A stretch of DNA of 64,000 nt, taken from positions 248,001 to 312,000 of the forward strand of contig NZ_FWXT01000003.1 of NCBI RefSeq assembly GCF_900176535.1, read 5' to 3'. Source of the stretch: Pedobacter africanus (lineage in GTDB: Bacteria > Bacteroidota > Bacteroidia > Sphingobacteriales > Sphingobacteriaceae). The position numbers and the translations under genes are program-made. How positions within the stretch are numbered: the stretch's first letter is position 1; each line of letters starts with the position of its first letter. Below, in pieces: positions 1 to 8,820 of the stretch. Below the pieces are notes generated by a model, which worked only from the letters and a program-made list of their open reading frames with translations, was not told where the DNA came from and did not search any database.

Positions 1-313
1 AAGAGATGTCTGCTTAATGTGCGTTGGGGATGCATTTGGACTGCGTTCGGGATGCGCCCTAATTTGAACAGGTATTAAGCAAGTGTTAGGTATGGGTTGA
101 TTATGGCCTTGGGTATGTCAACCCCTAATCAACCCTTACTCAAGACCTAACCAAGGGTTAACGAACCTAAGGCGCATCTCTAACGTGCCCCGTTATTATT
201 ATAGCTGCATCTGCATACGAGGTGCTCTCTGGAGAGAAATTAGTCTTTTATTTTAGATAACTGTAGCGAAATTAGTGTTTTACACGTATAATGATTAAAC
301 CAAATTTAAACAG
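1..313. other. Gene-free left edge of the window
   Basis: Apart from the palindrome at 44-185, this stretch shows no convincing coding frame. The part just before the serpin (about 240-313) is AT-rich and must hold its promoter, but no full match to TTTG-N19-TAnnTTTG was found. Confidence 0.5.
44..185. repeat. Imperfect nested palindrome
   Basis: Outer arms of about 22 bases (44-65 and 164-185) share a perfect core, GATGCGCC at 51-58 against GGCGCATC at 171-178. Nested inside are GTTAGG 85-90 / CCTAAC 146-151 and the perfect ten-base pair GGGTTGATTA 94-103 / TAATCAACCC 126-135. One RNA strand could fold into a long interrupted hairpin. No gene lies in it. It may be a dispersed repeat, a remnant mobile-element end or a structured intergenic RNA; one copy cannot decide. 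Confidence 0.5.
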
Positions 314-1561
314 ATGAAAAAGAATTCGACCTTATTTTTAATTATTGCTGTTTTAATGTTAAATGCAACTTCGTGTAAAAAGAATAACAAGCCATCTGCT
401 GAGGGCAAAGAGCTGATATTGACCGAAAGAGAGCAGCAAAAGGCAGAAGCTGATAATGCTTTTACCTTTAAGTTATTTAAAGAAACGCTGTCTAAACCTT
501 TGGCTGGTAAAAACCTGATGTTGTCACCTTTAAGTGTAAGTATGGCCCTGGGTATGACCAGTAACGGAAGTAACGGTACAACCTTGGAGTCCATCAGAAA
601 TACCATGGAATTTAAGGGTTTTACGGAGACGGAACTGAACAGCTATTACCATAAAATAATCACTGAATTGCCTCAGCTCGATCCTAAAGCTTCGTTGAAA
701 ATTGCCAATTCCATCTGGTGTAGAAATACGTTTAGCCCGTTACCCGCTTTTCTTAAAGTGAATGCAGATAATTATAATGCAGCAGTTGAGGGACTTGACT
801 TTTCAAATCCAGCTGCAAAAGACAAAATTAATAATTGGGTAAACACCAGCACGAACGGAAAAATCCCGACTATAATTGAGTCCATCGGGCCTAGTATCGT
901 GATGTACCTGATCAATGCAGTTTATTTTAAAAGCGAGTGGAAATATAAGTTTGATAAGAACCGTACTGCAAAATCTGATTTTAGTCTGGGCGATGGCAGT
1001 AAGATTCAGACCGACTTTATGGTGGCAAAGGCCGATGTTAATTATTTAAGCTCTGCAGATGCAGTTCTTTATGAACTTCCTTATGGGAATGAAAAATACA
1101 GCATGGTAATTGCCCTGCCCGCCGCCAATACCGGTATAAATGAACTCGCAATCTCAATTACAACAACAAAATGGAAGAACTGGATGACGGGTTTAAGAAA
1201 AATCGGTGCGGAAATAAAGATGCCAAAATTTAAATTTAGCTATGAATCTAAATTAAATGATCCATTGATAAACCTGGGCATGGGGATAGCTTTTGGTAAA
1301 AACGGTTCTGCAGATTTCAGCAGAATTAGTGCTGGGGGAGGTCTGCAAATAGACGAGGTGAAACATAAAACCTTTATTGAAGTTAATGAAAGCGGGACAG
1401 AAGCTGCTGCCGTTACTTCTGTAGGTATTGAACTTACTTCGGCACCAGGAGTAGCAACTCCGATCCTTATCGACCGCCCATTTGTATTTGCCATCCGCGA
1501 AATGAAAACAGGTCTGATCTTATTTACCGGTATCATCAATAACCCCTTATTAGATAAATAA
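314..1561 (+). CDS. Serpin family serine protease inhibitor, lipoprotein
   Basis: A full-length serpin of 415 residues. Serpins trap serine or cysteine proteases through a reactive-centre loop that inserts into a beta-sheet after cleavage. The N-terminus is a lipoprotein signal with the lipobox ATSC at residues 18-21, so the protein should be anchored on the outer face of a membrane. The hinge GTEAAAVTSV at residues 361-370 keeps the small residues needed for loop insertion, which suggests an inhibitory serpin. The P1 residue lies near Leu-Thr-Ser about ten residues later; the loop is about three residues longer than in antitrypsin, so exact P1 is uncertain. The C-terminal FVFAIREMKTGLILFTG segment is typical of the family. 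The gene stands alone and its stop codon lies inside a terminator hairpin. Target protease unknown. Confidence 0.93.
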   Translation: MKKNSTLFLIIAVLMLNATSCKKNNKPSAEGKELILTEREQQKAEADNAFTFKLFKETLSKPLAGKNLMLSPLSVSMALGMTSNGSNGTTLESIRNTMEFKGFTETELNSYYHKIITELPQLDPKASLKIANSIWCRNTFSPLPAFLKVNADNYNAAVEGLDFSNPAAKDKINNWVNTSTNGKIPTIIESIGPSIVMYLINAVYFKSEWKYKFDKNRTAKSDFSLGDGSKIQTDFMVAKADVNYLSSADAVLYELPYGNEKYSMVIALPAANTGINELAISITTTKWKNWMTGLRKIGAEIKMPKFKFSYESKLNDPLINLGMGIAFGKNGSADFSRISAGGGLQIDEVKHKTFIEVNESGTEAAAVTSVGIELTSAPGVATPILIDRPFVFAIREMKTGLILFTGIINNPLLDK

Positions 1562-1570
1562 GGGGTTATT
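1538..1570. terminator. Bidirectional terminator overlapping serpin stop
   Basis: A perfect 14-base-pair stem (1538-1551 with 1557-1570, loop AGATA) spans the last serpin codons and its stop. A run of T follows on the plus strand, and A-rich DNA precedes the stem for minus-strand reading. It sits between two convergent genes and can serve both. Confidence 0.85.
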
Positions 1571-1575
1571 GATTT

Positions 1576-4500
1576 TTATTCGCAGTTGGGAATGCTGTAG
1601 GTCCAGGTTTCAGCAATGCCCGTTGGGAAGGTATAGACCATACCTTTGCCGGTTTCGAACCAAAGTTTACCCCGCACTTTTTCGCGGTTACCGATCTCGT
1701 TCATGGACAAGCTGTCAAAAATACGACCGTTGATCATCACATATTTGATTTTTTCTGAGTTTCTAATGTCATCCAACGGGTTACTGTCCATCACCACAAG
1801 GTCGGCCAGCTTTCCGACCTCCAGTGAGCCGATTTCTTTGTCCATGCCCAGGTAGGCTGCTCCGTTCAGGGTGGCACAGCGAATGGCCTGCAGGGGTGTC
1901 ATTCCACCCTGTACCAGCATCCACAGTTCCCAGTGTGCACCCAGCCCCTGTATTTGCCCGTGTGCGCCTAAATTCACTTTTGTACCACCGTCAGCTATTT
2001 GTTTTACCGTTTTGGCTACTTCTATGTGGCCGTAATCGCCATATTCGGAGGTGGTCCTTCTTCTGGCGCGGGGATCTACGATAGAGCGGGGAGTAAAAGC
2101 CATTAAACGCTCATTTTCCCATACGTTGGTACGGTCGTACCAATAATTTTCCCCCCATTGACTACCGTAACTGACAATAAGTGTAGGGGTGTAAGCTACT
2201 TCAGATTTATTCCAAAGGGTGGTTACATCCTTAAAAACTGGCGCTACGGGTATGCTGTGTTCAATGCCGGTATGGCCATCGGCCACCATGTTCATGTTGG
2301 TGTAAAAGGTAGATCCTCCTTCGGGTACCACCAGCATTTTCAGTTGTCTTGCGGCCTCAAGGATCTGCTGGCGCTGATCCCGGCGGGGTTGATTGTAAGA
2401 TTTAACAGAAAAAGCACCTACGGCTTTTAACCTACGCAAGTGCGACAAGGCGTCATCAAGACTATTGATGACCACTTTGAAATCGCCATCAGCACCATAG
2501 AGTATGGAACCGGTGGAATATAAACGCGGACCTGTAAGCCGGCCAGCCCTGATCATTTCCGATTGGCTGAACACCATTTCGGTATTGCTGGACGGGTCGT
2601 GTGCAGTAGTTACCCCAAAGGCCAGGTTGGCCAGGTACGACCAGTCCTGTTGTGGGCTGATGCCATCCGGACTGGTACGCAGATGTGCATGCACATCTAT
2701 CATTCCGGGCATAATGGTTTTACCGGCGACATCAATTATCCTGGTATTTGCCGGAATGGGAAGGTTTTTGCCGATAGATACAATTTTATTGTTTTCTATC
2801 AGGATATCTCCATTCTCTATTACTTCATCGCCTTTCATGCTAATGATGCGGGCACCGGTAAGGGCAGTAAGTCCGCTTGGGACATCAGTTTTTAATTTTA
2901 AACCTATGGACAGGCCTGTACTGTCGGGCTGCTGAATGCCTTGCGCTGATCCATCCGTAAAGTTAAAAGCAGTTTTGATGTCCCTGCTGAAATACTGCTC
3001 GCCCAGGGTCCAGAACAGTTTGTTACTATCTTGGCTCCAGTGGATATAGGTCCCGGCATCTTTGGTGATGCGGGTAAGCGGAATGGCCTTATTGGTTGAT
3101 GAAAGCTCCAATGCGGCTCCAGCAGTAACCATTGGTGTTACATAAACATTAAATAATTCGGTAAAGGCCATCCATTTGCCATCAGGGCTAGGTGCAAACT
3201 GGGTGGCGTAGGTTGAGGTGTAATGGGTACGTTCGTTGGCCCCGTTCAGGTCTATACTTTTGAATGCTTTTTTTGCACCTTCAGAAGACTGAAAATAGAT
3301 CCGGGTATCATCAGTGTTGAATTCCGGCCTGATGCCGCTTTCGGAAATCAGTGTTTTTGGCCCGCCGTTAACCGGCATAGTAAAAATACCCGTTCCCCGG
3401 CCATAGGCATAGCCTAGTACATCGTTTCCAATGCCTTTGCGGAATACGATCTTGTCGCCCTTGTTTGAAAATGAAGGTGAATAATAAAAGCCCTTTTCTT
3501 CAGTAAGTGTTACTGTTTTTCCCGATTTGAGGTCGGTCTTTTTTATTGCACCCTTGAACTCATCACTCCATGTGGCGTAAATTATCGATTTTCCGTCGTT
3601 GCTGATGGCCGGCTCAAACTCAAAATCAATCCCCTTGCTGATTCTTTCAGGCATACCATTTGGCAGGTCTTTTTTGTAAAGGAAGCCTGCGGCATTAAAG
3701 ACCACAAATTTACCGTCAGCAGAAGTGGTCAGCTGGCGGATCATTTTTACGGTAAAATCGGTGTTAAATACTTGCTGCGGGAAATGCAGTGCCTGTTGTA
3801 TGGTTTGCAGGCTGGTTACATGAAAAGGGATGTTATTGGTGAAAAGCGAATTCAGGTCGATTTTTTTGATCTTTCCACGTGCGTAAAAGACAATGCTTTT
3901 GCCATCGGGTGTCCATGCAAAATTGGGGTATACCCCAAAGATGGCCCAGGTTTCCTGCTGGTCGTGCGAGAGGTCTTCATATATAGGCCATTCCTCTGCG
4001 GTTTGCAGGTTTTGTAGTACCAGAACCGACTTTAAGCGGATGCGCTTTACATAAGCCATCATTTTACCATCGGGCGATACCTGTGGCCTTACCGCACCCC
4101 CGGGCTGGGCGATAAGGCTGATAGTTTTTCCGGTAATCAGATCGAGCTGCCTGATGGCATAGATCATTCCGTTGGGATCTTTGCTGTATTCAAAATTAGG
4201 GCCCGGCGACATGTCCTCGCTATAATAAAGGTACCTGCCGTTTGGCGAAACATTTGGTTCGCCTGCATCCTGCTGGTCATTTTTTCGTTTGGTCAGTTGT
4301 ACACCTTCGCCCCCATAAATGCTGTACATCCACATTTCTCCGGCACCAAGAGAACGGGTGCCGGTAAAGTGTTTACGGGCAATCAGGTATTCGCTGTTTG
4401 GCATCCATGTGGCATTGTTCAGCAGTCGGAAGGTCTCTTTGGTCACCTGCCTTTTGCCCGAACCATCGCGGTTCATGATCCAGATGTTATCTGCGCCGCT

Positions 4501-4848
4501 TTTATCGCTGGTATAGGAAATGTATTTGCCATTCGGGCTAAAACGGGGTTGTATGTCCCAGGCAATTCCGCCACTTAACAGCACTGCGGCACCCCCGGTA
4601 ATGGGCATGGTATAGATATCGCCCAGCAGGTCGAATACAATATCCTTTCCATCTGAACTTACATCCAGGTTCATCCAGGTGCCTTCATCCGTATTTAAGG
4701 TAAAGGATTTGGTATTTCCATGGTATTTCTCAATATCCCATTTTGGGGTCATACCGTTTGTCTGTGCTGCCGGGGCCGTTGTGCGCGTTTGTGCAAAAGA
4801 AGATTGAAGTATGAATAAAAGAACTGTTAGTAAAGATAGTGTTCTCAT
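1576..4848 (-). CDS. Secreted beta-propeller amidohydrolase
   Basis: A 1090-residue exported hydrolase with a signal peptide (residues 1-20, ending SSFAQ). Residues about 50-640 hold repeated TolB/PD40-type propeller blades, recognisable by phrases such as FSPNGKYISYTSD and VSPDGKMMAYV. Residues about 665-1060 form an amidohydrolase: the metal-binding HAH of DVHAHL near residue 720, further histidines in GHTGIEHS and LGAHGQ, and the closing DLVVMDSNPLD. The fusion is a known class in Bacteroidota, annotated as amidohydrolase or imidazolonepropionase-like with LpqB/TolB propeller; the substrate is unknown, though peptide or cyclic amide hydrolysis is usual. It ends convergently to the serpin and starts divergently from recQ. 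No promoter was identified for this strand. Confidence 0.88.
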   Translation of the reverse strand: MRTLSLLTVLLFILQSSFAQTRTTAPAAQTNGMTPKWDIEKYHGNTKSFTLNTDEGTWMNLDVSSDGKDIVFDLLGDIYTMPITGGAAVLLSGGIAWDIQPRFSPNGKYISYTSDKSGADNIWIMNRDGSGKRQVTKETFRLLNNATWMPNSEYLIARKHFTGTRSLGAGEMWMYSIYGGEGVQLTKRKNDQQDAGEPNVSPNGRYLYYSEDMSPGPNFEYSKDPNGMIYAIRQLDLITGKTISLIAQPGGAVRPQVSPDGKMMAYVKRIRLKSVLVLQNLQTAEEWPIYEDLSHDQQETWAIFGVYPNFAWTPDGKSIVFYARGKIKKIDLNSLFTNNIPFHVTSLQTIQQALHFPQQVFNTDFTVKMIRQLTTSADGKFVVFNAAGFLYKKDLPNGMPERISKGIDFEFEPAISNDGKSIIYATWSDEFKGAIKKTDLKSGKTVTLTEEKGFYYSPSFSNKGDKIVFRKGIGNDVLGYAYGRGTGIFTMPVNGGPKTLISESGIRPEFNTDDTRIYFQSSEGAKKAFKSIDLNGANERTHYTSTYATQFAPSPDGKWMAFTELFNVYVTPMVTAGAALELSSTNKAIPLTRITKDAGTYIHWSQDSNKLFWTLGEQYFSRDIKTAFNFTDGSAQGIQQPDSTGLSIGLKLKTDVPSGLTALTGARIISMKGDEVIENGDILIENNKIVSIGKNLPIPANTRIIDVAGKTIMPGMIDVHAHLRTSPDGISPQQDWSYLANLAFGVTTAHDPSSNTEMVFSQSEMIRAGRLTGPRLYSTGSILYGADGDFKVVINSLDDALSHLRRLKAVGAFSVKSYNQPRRDQRQQILEAARQLKMLVVPEGGSTFYTNMNMVADGHTGIEHSIPVAPVFKDVTTLWNKSEVAYTPTLIVSYGSQWGENYWYDRTNVWENERLMAFTPRSIVDPRARRRTTSEYGDYGHIEVAKTVKQIADGGTKVNLGAHGQIQGLGAHWELWMLVQGGMTPLQAIRCATLNGAAYLGMDKEIGSLEVGKLADLVVMDSNPLDDIRNSEKIKYVMINGRIFDSLSMNEIGNREKVRGKLWFETGKGMVYTFPTGIAETWTYSIPNCE

Positions 4849-4877
4849 ATAGCCTGTATTGGAATTTAGGTCGCAAT

Positions 4878-4908
4878 TTAGTAATATCAGTTCATTTTTA
4901 TAGTTTTG
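4878..4908 (+). promoter_or_regulatory. Promoter of the recQ operon
   Basis: TTAG at 4878-4881 and TAGTTTTG at 4901-4908 are separated by 19 bases, a 3/4 plus perfect match to the Bacteroidota consensus TTTG-N19-TAnnTTTG. Transcription should start near 4915, which excludes the upstream TTG at 4906 as the recQ start and supports ATG 4924. Confidence 0.65.
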
Positions 4909-4923
4909 AGCTGCAACCTTTTT

Positions 4924-6816
4924 ATGAACGAGACGGAGATATTAAAACGTTACTGGGGATATGATGGCTTCAGGCCCTTGCAGGATGAGATCATCAGATC
5001 GGTTTTAAACGGGAACGATACATTGGCGCTTTTGCCCACCGGGGGAGGGAAGTCCATCTGCTTTCAGGTGCCAGCATTGGTTAAAGAGGGGATATGCATT
5101 GTGATATCACCCCTGGTGGCTTTGATGAAAGACCAGGTGGAGGGACTGAAGGCAAAAGGTATTGAAGCCGTAGCTATTTACGCCGGGATGGGCAAGCGCG
5201 AGATTGACATATTGCTGGACAATTGCATTTATGGCAAGATCAAATTCCTCTACCTCTCGCCGGAGAGGTTATTGTCGGAGCTGGTGCGCGTGCGCATTTC
5301 TTACATGAATGTGAGCCTGATTGCGGTGGATGAGGCGCATTGTATTTCGCAATGGGGCTATGATTTCAGGCCCCCTTACCTGAAAGTAAGTGAGATCAGG
5401 GAAATCCATCCGGATGTGCCTGTTCTGGCCCTTACTGCTACGGCCACCCATTTTGTGCGGGAAGATATAGTAGAGAAACTGAAATTTAAAACACCTCAGG
5501 TATTTGTTCAGAGTTTTGCCCGTAAAAACCTGAGCTATGTGGTGTTGGATGATGAAGATAAATACAAAAGGCTGATCAGTGTAGCAACCAATGTAAAAGG
5601 AAGTGGTCTTGTGTATGTACGAAACCGGAGAGAAACGGCAGAAGTTGCAGCCTTTTTAAACAGGAACCGGATTGCTGCCGATTTTTATCATGCAGGCCTG
5701 GAAAAAGAAGAACGGTTTAGAAAGCAGGAAGACTGGAAACGTAACCGGATAAGGGTAATGGTAGCCACCAATGCATTTGGGATGGGCATAGATAAACCCG
5801 ATGTACGTTTTGTGGTACACCTGGATTTACCTGAGAGTCTGGAAGCCTACTACCAGGAAGCCGGAAGGGCCGGCCGGGATGAAAAACGTTCGTATACTAT
5901 ATTACTGGCCAACAAATCGGATGAACTTTCACTGAAAGCAAGGTATGCCGACAGTTTTCCTGATGTGGAGGAGATCAAAAAGGTATACCATTACCTGGGC
6001 AATTATTTCCAGCTGGCTTATGGTGCGGGCGAAGGTTTGAGTTTTAGCTTCGATCTGGCCGATTTTTGTAAGCGTTTTAATAGCGGGGTGATGAAGAGCA
6101 TGGCTGCGTTGAAGTTTTTAGAGCACGATGGTTACCTGACTTTATCGGAGAATATATTCCTGCCTTCCCGGCTGATGTTCATTGTTGGCAATGAAGATGT
6201 TTATCGTTTCCAGATCGAAAATGCGGGGTATGATCCCCTAATCAAGACTATATTAAGGTCGTACGGTGGATCTTTCGACCAATACGTAAAGATCAGCGAA
6301 ACTGAGATTGCCGGGAAGCTGAGAATATCTTATAACGATGTGATCAGGATGCTGAATAACCTGCAGGAGCAGGGCATGTTGTCTTATTTACCGCAATCAG
6401 ATCAGCCCCAGCTGCAATATATCCGTCCGCGCCTCGATTTTACACATATGGACATCGACATAAAATACATCGCACAGCGCAAACAGATCCAGCAGGACCA
6501 GATCAGTGCCGTGCTGGCTTATGCCGGTAAAAAGATATGCAGGAGCATTCAGCTGCTGGCCTATTTTGATGAACCCGGAGCAGATAAGTGTGGGATTTGT
6601 GATGTTTGCCTGGCTGAAAAAAAAGCCGATGATGCCGAGGTGCTGGATGATAAAATAGATTTTGAAATTGTAACACTTTTGCAAAGTGAGCCGCAGGTAT
6701 TGGATGTGTTGGTGACGACCATAAGTGCCGGCACAGAAAACGAAAGACTGGAACGCATCCGCATCCTGCTGGATGCAGGGAAAATTAAAACAGATGGCAA
6801 AAATTATTACCTTTAA
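4924..6816 (+). CDS. recQ: ATP-dependent DNA helicase RecQ
   Basis: A 630-residue superfamily 2 helicase that unwinds DNA 3' to 5' in recombination and repair. The N-terminal Q-like region (YWGYDGFRPLQ) is followed by Walker A PTGGGKS (Lys43), VDEAHC, SQWGYDFRP and the arginine-finger motif QEAGRAGRD, all intact. The four zinc cysteines (one in KKIC near residue 539, three in CGICDVC) lie near the C-terminus, roughly 200 residues after the helicase core; in E. coli RecQ they follow the core directly at residues 380-403. A winged-helix-like region lies between. No HRDC domain is seen. ATG 4924 was chosen because a promoter -7 element overlaps the alternative TTG at 4906. First gene of an operon; the stop is 4 bases before the next start. 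Confidence 0.93.
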   Translation: MNETEILKRYWGYDGFRPLQDEIIRSVLNGNDTLALLPTGGGKSICFQVPALVKEGICIVISPLVALMKDQVEGLKAKGIEAVAIYAGMGKREIDILLDNCIYGKIKFLYLSPERLLSELVRVRISYMNVSLIAVDEAHCISQWGYDFRPPYLKVSEIREIHPDVPVLALTATATHFVREDIVEKLKFKTPQVFVQSFARKNLSYVVLDDEDKYKRLISVATNVKGSGLVYVRNRRETAEVAAFLNRNRIAADFYHAGLEKEERFRKQEDWKRNRIRVMVATNAFGMGIDKPDVRFVVHLDLPESLEAYYQEAGRAGRDEKRSYTILLANKSDELSLKARYADSFPDVEEIKKVYHYLGNYFQLAYGAGEGLSFSFDLADFCKRFNSGVMKSMAALKFLEHDGYLTLSENIFLPSRLMFIVGNEDVYRFQIENAGYDPLIKTILRSYGGSFDQYVKISETEIAGKLRISYNDVIRMLNNLQEQGMLSYLPQSDQPQLQYIRPRLDFTHMDIDIKYIAQRKQIQQDQISAVLAYAGKKICRSIQLLAYFDEPGADKCGICDVCLAEKKADDAEVLDDKIDFEIVTLLQSEPQVLDVLVTTISAGTENERLERIRILLDAGKIKTDGKNYYL

Positions 6817-6820
6817 ACCC

Positions 6821-7531
6821 ATGAAAAGAACATCCATTATCGCCCTTTTTATCCCGTTTTTATTTATGGGATGCGAAAACAAATGTATTGAAGACTCTGG
6901 TAACCATGTAAGCAGGGCAATAACCCTGAAAAACTTTGATAAAATAAAGGTGGAGGGGGCCATTAAACTGGTCATGACACAAGACAGCAGTTATAAAGTG
7001 CAGGTCGAGGCCGATTCAAATATCATTACCTACGTTAAAGCCGATGTTTCTGGTGCTGAATTGAGGTTGAAGTTGGATTACGACCGGTATTGCGGAACGG
7101 ACTCTATAATTATACATGCCGGTATAGGGGAACTGAAAGGTTTGCAGCTGGACGGTGCAGTTAAAGTAATGGGCGAAGGCCGGATTTATGCCGCTGATGT
7201 AGATCTTTCTTTTTCCGGAGCATCTGATGTACGACTGGATTTAAGTGCAGCTAAAGTAACGACAAAAGTAGATGGAGTTGGTAAAATTGCTTTGAGCGGA
7301 CAAGCGGGAACGCATGACCTGAAAATTAAAGGTACCGCAAAGGTGAATGCCTTTGATTTTATTGTGGGCGTTTACAATATTGACACCGAGGGTACAGGGA
7401 AAGCAGAAATCAATGTGCTGAATGAACTTAAGGTGAAAACTTCAGGATCAAGCGAGATCTATTATAAAGGAAATCCTAAGAAGGTGGATGAGAAAAAATC
7501 AGGTGCAACCAAACTGGAAAAAGTAAATTGA
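6821..7531 (+). CDS. GIN-domain (DUF2807) lipoprotein
   Basis: A 236-residue lipoprotein: signal with lipobox FMGC, lipidated Cys18. The rest resembles the DUF2807 putative auto-transporter adhesin, head GIN fold, a right-handed beta-helix-like domain of unknown function: ITLKNFDKIKVEG, VTQDSS-type strand and the repeated pattern of short polar turns (FSGASDVRLDLS, EGTGKAEINV, TSGSSEIYYKG). An in-frame ATG at 6794 lies inside recQ, but the signal peptide fits only ATG 6821. It lies between recQ and an MFS gene and overlaps the latter by four bases. A second member of the family is at 35657-36307. Role unknown, probably cell envelope. Confidence 0.8.
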   Translation: MKRTSIIALFIPFLFMGCENKCIEDSGNHVSRAITLKNFDKIKVEGAIKLVMTQDSSYKVQVEADSNIITYVKADVSGAELRLKLDYDRYCGTDSIIIHAGIGELKGLQLDGAVKVMGEGRIYAADVDLSFSGASDVRLDLSAAKVTTKVDGVGKIALSGQAGTHDLKIKGTAKVNAFDFIVGVYNIDTEGTGKAEINVLNELKVKTSGSSEIYYKGNPKKVDEKKSGATKLEKVN

Positions 7532-8820
7532 AACTAAAGAACGACAAAAAGGTCATCCGGTCGTGGGCATTTTTCGACTGGGCCAACTCTGCTTACAACT
7601 TAGTCATCACCTCAACCATTTTTCCGGCTTATTATACCATCATTACAACTACCCAGGAGCATGGGGATAAGGTTAGTTTTTTCGGACGGACATTTACCAA
7701 TACCGCATTATCTAATTATGCGCTTTCGGTGGCCTATCTCATTATGGTTATTTTACTGCCCATACTTTCATCGATAGCCGATTACAGGGGCAATAAGAAG
7801 ATCTTTATGAAGCTGTTTACCTATATGGGCGGGCTGGCCTGTATAGGACTGTATTTTTTTAAACTGAACACCCTGGAATTCGGGATAATCTGTTTTGCCA
7901 TAGCAGCGATGGGCTATGTTGGTGGGGTAATGTTCAATAACTCTTATTTACCTGAAATTGCTACCCCAGATCAGCAGGATACGGTAAGTGCGAAGGGCTA
8001 TGCTTATGGCTACGTGGGGAGCGTACTTTTGCAGATCATTTGTTTTGTGTTTGTATTGAGACCCGAACTTTTCGGAATTACAGATCTTTCTTTTCCGCCA
8101 AGGTTGTCATTTTTACTGGTAGGCTTATGGTGGATCGGTTTTGCGCAAATCCCTTTCAGAAAGCTGCCGGCTGGCAGTCCCAATTATGCTACTATCAATA
8201 AGAAAGTGATCAATAGCGGTTTTCAGGAACTTGCCAAAGTTTGGAAACAATTAAAGCACATGAAGTTCCTTAAAAGGTTCTTACCTGCCTTCTTTTTCTA
8301 TTCAATGGGTGTACAAACCATTATGCTGGCTGCTGCCGGTTTTGGCGAGAAGACACTGCACCTGGGCACGGCAAAACTGATTGCCGTGATCCTCATTATA
8401 CAGCTGGTGGCTATAGCCGGGGCTGTACTGATGTCGCGGTTTGCAAAAAAGAAGGGAAATGTAAGGGTATTGATCTTTGTGGTGTTCATCTGGATTGGAA
8501 CGTGTATATGTGCTTATTTTGTAACCAATGAGTACCAGTTTTTTGGCCTGGCCGCAGTTGTAGGCTTAATTATGGGAGGGATACAGTCGCTTTCCCGCTC
8601 TACTTATTCGAAATATCTGCCGGAGAATACACCGGATACTGCTTCTTATTTCAGCTTTTACGATGTGACCGAGAAACTGGCCATAGTAATAGGGCTGTTC
8701 AGTTTTGCCTATATAGAAGAGGCGACCGGCAGCATGCGCAACTCAATTATTGCTTTGGCATCATTTTTCGTGATAGGTTTGGTATTTTTGCTGCCGCTTA
8801 GAAAGGTTGAATCGAAATGA
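7528..8820 (+). CDS. MFS transporter, UMF1 (Atg22-like) family
   Basis: A 430-residue membrane protein with about 12 hydrophobic segments. The opening RSWAFFDWANSAYNLVITS is the hallmark of the UMF1/Atg22-like branch of the major facilitator superfamily, whose bacterial members are poorly characterised; an amino-acid or other small-solute efflux role is possible but not shown. The conserved GGIQSLSRSTYSKYLPE segment lies near residues 350-368. The start is TTG at 7528, overlapping the stop of the previous gene as TTGA; it gives an N-terminus of normal family length, and no ATG lies upstream in frame. The stop overlaps the next start as ATGA. Co-translation with the flanking genes is likely. 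Confidence 0.85.
   Translation: MKLKNDKKVIRSWAFFDWANSAYNLVITSTIFPAYYTIITTTQEHGDKVSFFGRTFTNTALSNYALSVAYLIMVILLPILSSIADYRGNKKIFMKLFTYMGGLACIGLYFFKLNTLEFGIICFAIAAMGYVGGVMFNNSYLPEIATPDQQDTVSAKGYAYGYVGSVLLQIICFVFVLRPELFGITDLSFPPRLSFLLVGLWWIGFAQIPFRKLPAGSPNYATINKKVINSGFQELAKVWKQLKHMKFLKRFLPAFFFYSMGVQTIMLAAAGFGEKTLHLGTAKLIAVILIIQLVAIAGAVLMSRFAKKKGNVRVLIFVVFIWIGTCICAYFVTNEYQFFGLAAVVGLIMGGIQSLSRSTYSKYLPENTPDTASYFSFYDVTEKLAIVIGLFSFAYIEEATGSMRNSIIALASFFVIGLVFLLPLRKVESK

Noticed and set aside
2504..2935. Plus-strand open frame of 143 codons
   Set aside because: It lies wholly within the amidohydrolase on the other strand, has no recognisable domain or start context, and its composition is that of an antisense frame.
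6397..6975. Minus-strand open frame of 192 codons
   Set aside because: Antisense to recQ and the GIN lipoprotein, with Cys- and His-rich random composition.
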